A stretch of 23,740 nucleotides of DNA, taken from the NCBI GenBank assembly GCA_002328825.1, contig DCWI01000108.1, positions 1-23,740 of the forward strand, given 5' to 3'. Shown here piece by piece: positions 22,663-23,740 of this stretch (positions are counted from its first letter, which is position 1; each line of letters starts with the position of its first letter). The notes below the pieces were generated by a model. The model searched no databases. It was not told where the DNA came from and worked only from the letters and a program-made list of their open reading frames with translations. The DNA is from Nitrospiraceae bacterium UBA2166 (lineage in GTDB: Bacteria > Nitrospirota > Nitrospiria > Nitrospirales > UBA2166). Position numbers and translations under genes: made by a program.

Positions 22663-23740
22663 TTAGTACATCCCTTCCATTCCACCCATTCCACCCATTC
22701 CACCACCACCTCCTCCAGGAGGCATAGGCATGGGTTTCTCTTTTTCTGGAATCTCAGTGACCAACACTTCAGTGGTGAGCATCAGTCCAGCCACACTCGC
22801 CGCATTCTGAATCGCACTTCTAACCACTTTAGTCGGATCGATAATGCCAGACTTAATCATATCAACATATTGCTCTTTCGAAGCATCAAATCCAACACTG
22901 GCTTTTTCTTCTTTAACTTTAGCGACGACCACAGAGCCTTCATGTCCAGCATTTGCCGCAATTTGCCGCAGAGGCTCTTCAAGTGCACGCTTGATGATCG
23001 AAGCACCTATCTTCTGATCATCAGAGAGCTTTAATTTATCCATAGCAGGAATCGCCCGCACTAAGGCTACGCCCCCTCCAGGGACAATGCCCTCCTCCAC
23101 CGCCGCCTTAGTAGCATGGAGAGCATCTTCCACTCGAGCCTTCCTCTCTTTCATCTCTGGCTCGGTAGCGGCGCCAATACGAATCACTGCAACTCCACCA
23201 ACGATTTTTGCGAGCCTCTCCTGGAGTTTCTCTTGATCATAATCTGAAGTCGTCTCTTCAATTTGTGCTTTAAGTTGCTTGACTCGTCCCTGAATCTGGG
23301 ACTGTTCACCAGTACCTTCCACAATTGTGGTGTTGTCCTTATCCACAGAGATCCGCTTGGCTCTACCAAGGTCTTTCAGTTGGACATTTTCAAGTTTGAT
23401 GCCAAGTTCCTCAGAGATCATCTGACCGCCAGTAAGAATGGCAATATCCTCCAGCATGGCCTTACGGCGATCCCCGAAACCAGGCGCCTTGACGGCGGCA
23501 ACCTTAAGTCCGCCCCGCAGCTTGTTGACCACCAGCGTGGCAAGGGCTTCACCCTCGACGTCCTCGGCGATGATGAGCATCTGCTTGCCGGTCTTGGCGA
23601 CCTTCTCGAGGAGCGGCACCATGTCCTTGAGACTGCTGATCTTCTTCTCGAAGATGAGGATGTAGGCATCCTCGAGAATCGTCTCCATCGTCTCCTGATC
23701 GGTGACGAAGTAAGGAGACAGGTAACCACGGTCGAACTGC
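22663..23740 (-). CDS. groEL: Chaperonin GroEL, C-terminal part (5' end beyond window)
   Basis: Large subunit of the GroEL/GroES folding chamber. 358 residues are present, starting at QFDRGYLSPYF (about residue 194 of E. coli GroEL), so the equatorial N-terminus and part of the apical domain are off the right edge. Visible landmarks: LLIIAEDVEGEALATL-type segment (here MLIIAEDVEGEALATLVVNK), KAPGFGDRRKAML, EEGIVPGGGVALVRA with the nucleotide-contacting GGG, and the GGGGGMGGMGGM-type C-terminal tail. A bidirectional terminator lies 38 bases past the stop. Odd: from ~23430 to the window edge codon use is strongly GC-ending (all ten Lys codons are AAG), while the rest matches the AT-leaning neighbourhood. 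Confidence 0.97.
   Translation of the reverse strand, partial: QFDRGYLSPYFVTDQETMETILEDAYILIFEKKISSLKDMVPLLEKVAKTGKQMLIIAEDVEGEALATLVVNKLRGGLKVAAVKAPGFGDRRKAMLEDIAILTGGQMISEELGIKLENVQLKDLGRAKRISVDKDNTTIVEGTGEQSQIQGRVKQLKAQIEETTSDYDQEKLQERLAKIVGGVAVIRIGAATEPEMKERKARVEDALHATKAAVEEGIVPGGGVALVRAIPAMDKLKLSDDQKIGASIIKRALEEPLRQIAANAGHEGSVVVAKVKEEKASVGFDASKEQYVDMIKSGIIDPTKVVRSAIQNAASVAGLMLTTEVLVTEIPEKEKPMPMPPGGGGGGMGGMGGMEGMY

Noticed and set aside
22676..22717. Tandem CCATTCCAC repeats resembling a microsatellite
   Set aside because: They encode the usual Gly-Gly-Met repeats of the GroEL C-terminal tail.

Overview
This window looks like a chromosomal segment of a Gram-negative, probably aerobic or chemolithotrophic bacterium. 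Several gene types point to Nitrospirota or a close relative: a Tat-exported sulfite dehydrogenase with its own cytochrome c, a tiny membrane-anchored diheme cytochrome, and a zinc-ribbon/tandem PCP-reductase-domain protein beside an Mrp-type ATPase. That placement is inference from gene content; no rRNA is present to settle it. Base composition is near balanced and slightly AT-leaning, except for the last ~300 bases.

Layout. The left edge (1-196, minus) is the 5' part of RNase P RNA, preceded on the same strand by a COG1579 coiled-coil/zinc-ribbon gene. A ~760-base stretch without a convincing intact gene follows, possibly containing decayed coding sequence. Next, on the plus strand, comes a housekeeping run: recA, alaS, ruvX, mltG, a RidA-family gene, a J-domain protein and an AmpG-like MFS transporter. 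ruvX/mltG and the J-domain/MFS pair overlap through a shared GTGA. Then a two-gene respiratory module encodes a SorA/SoxC-like molybdenum enzyme and a SorB-like monoheme cytochrome c.

From 11.4 to 18.8 kb the window holds a small HELTH metallopeptidase, divergent and start-to-start with gltX, then an M28 peptidase and clpB on the minus strand, an ~800-base gene-poor gap with a possible decayed small gene, and a DnaQ-like 3'-5' exonuclease. From 18.8 kb come a two-gene plus-strand unit (small PGPGW/DUF454-like membrane protein, lipoprotein alpha/beta hydrolase) and a convergent minus-strand unit transcribed Mrp-like ATPase, PCP-reductase-domain protein, diheme cytochrome. The right end has tRNA-Leu(GAG) with a good sigma70 promoter, a near-perfect bidirectional terminator, and the C-terminal two thirds of groEL running off the edge.

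No CRISPR array, insertion sequence, prophage or defence island was seen. I did not find a convincing new multi-gene system. The best leads are local: a RidA-family gene with no ordinary start codon where its family start should be, a groEL whose codon usage changes abruptly near the window edge, a CxxC-CxxC zinc-ribbon tail in the +1 frame just past the HELTH peptidase, a 31-base near-identical repeat at the same locus, and the Mrp/PCP-reductase/diheme cytochrome unit as a poorly understood redox module.
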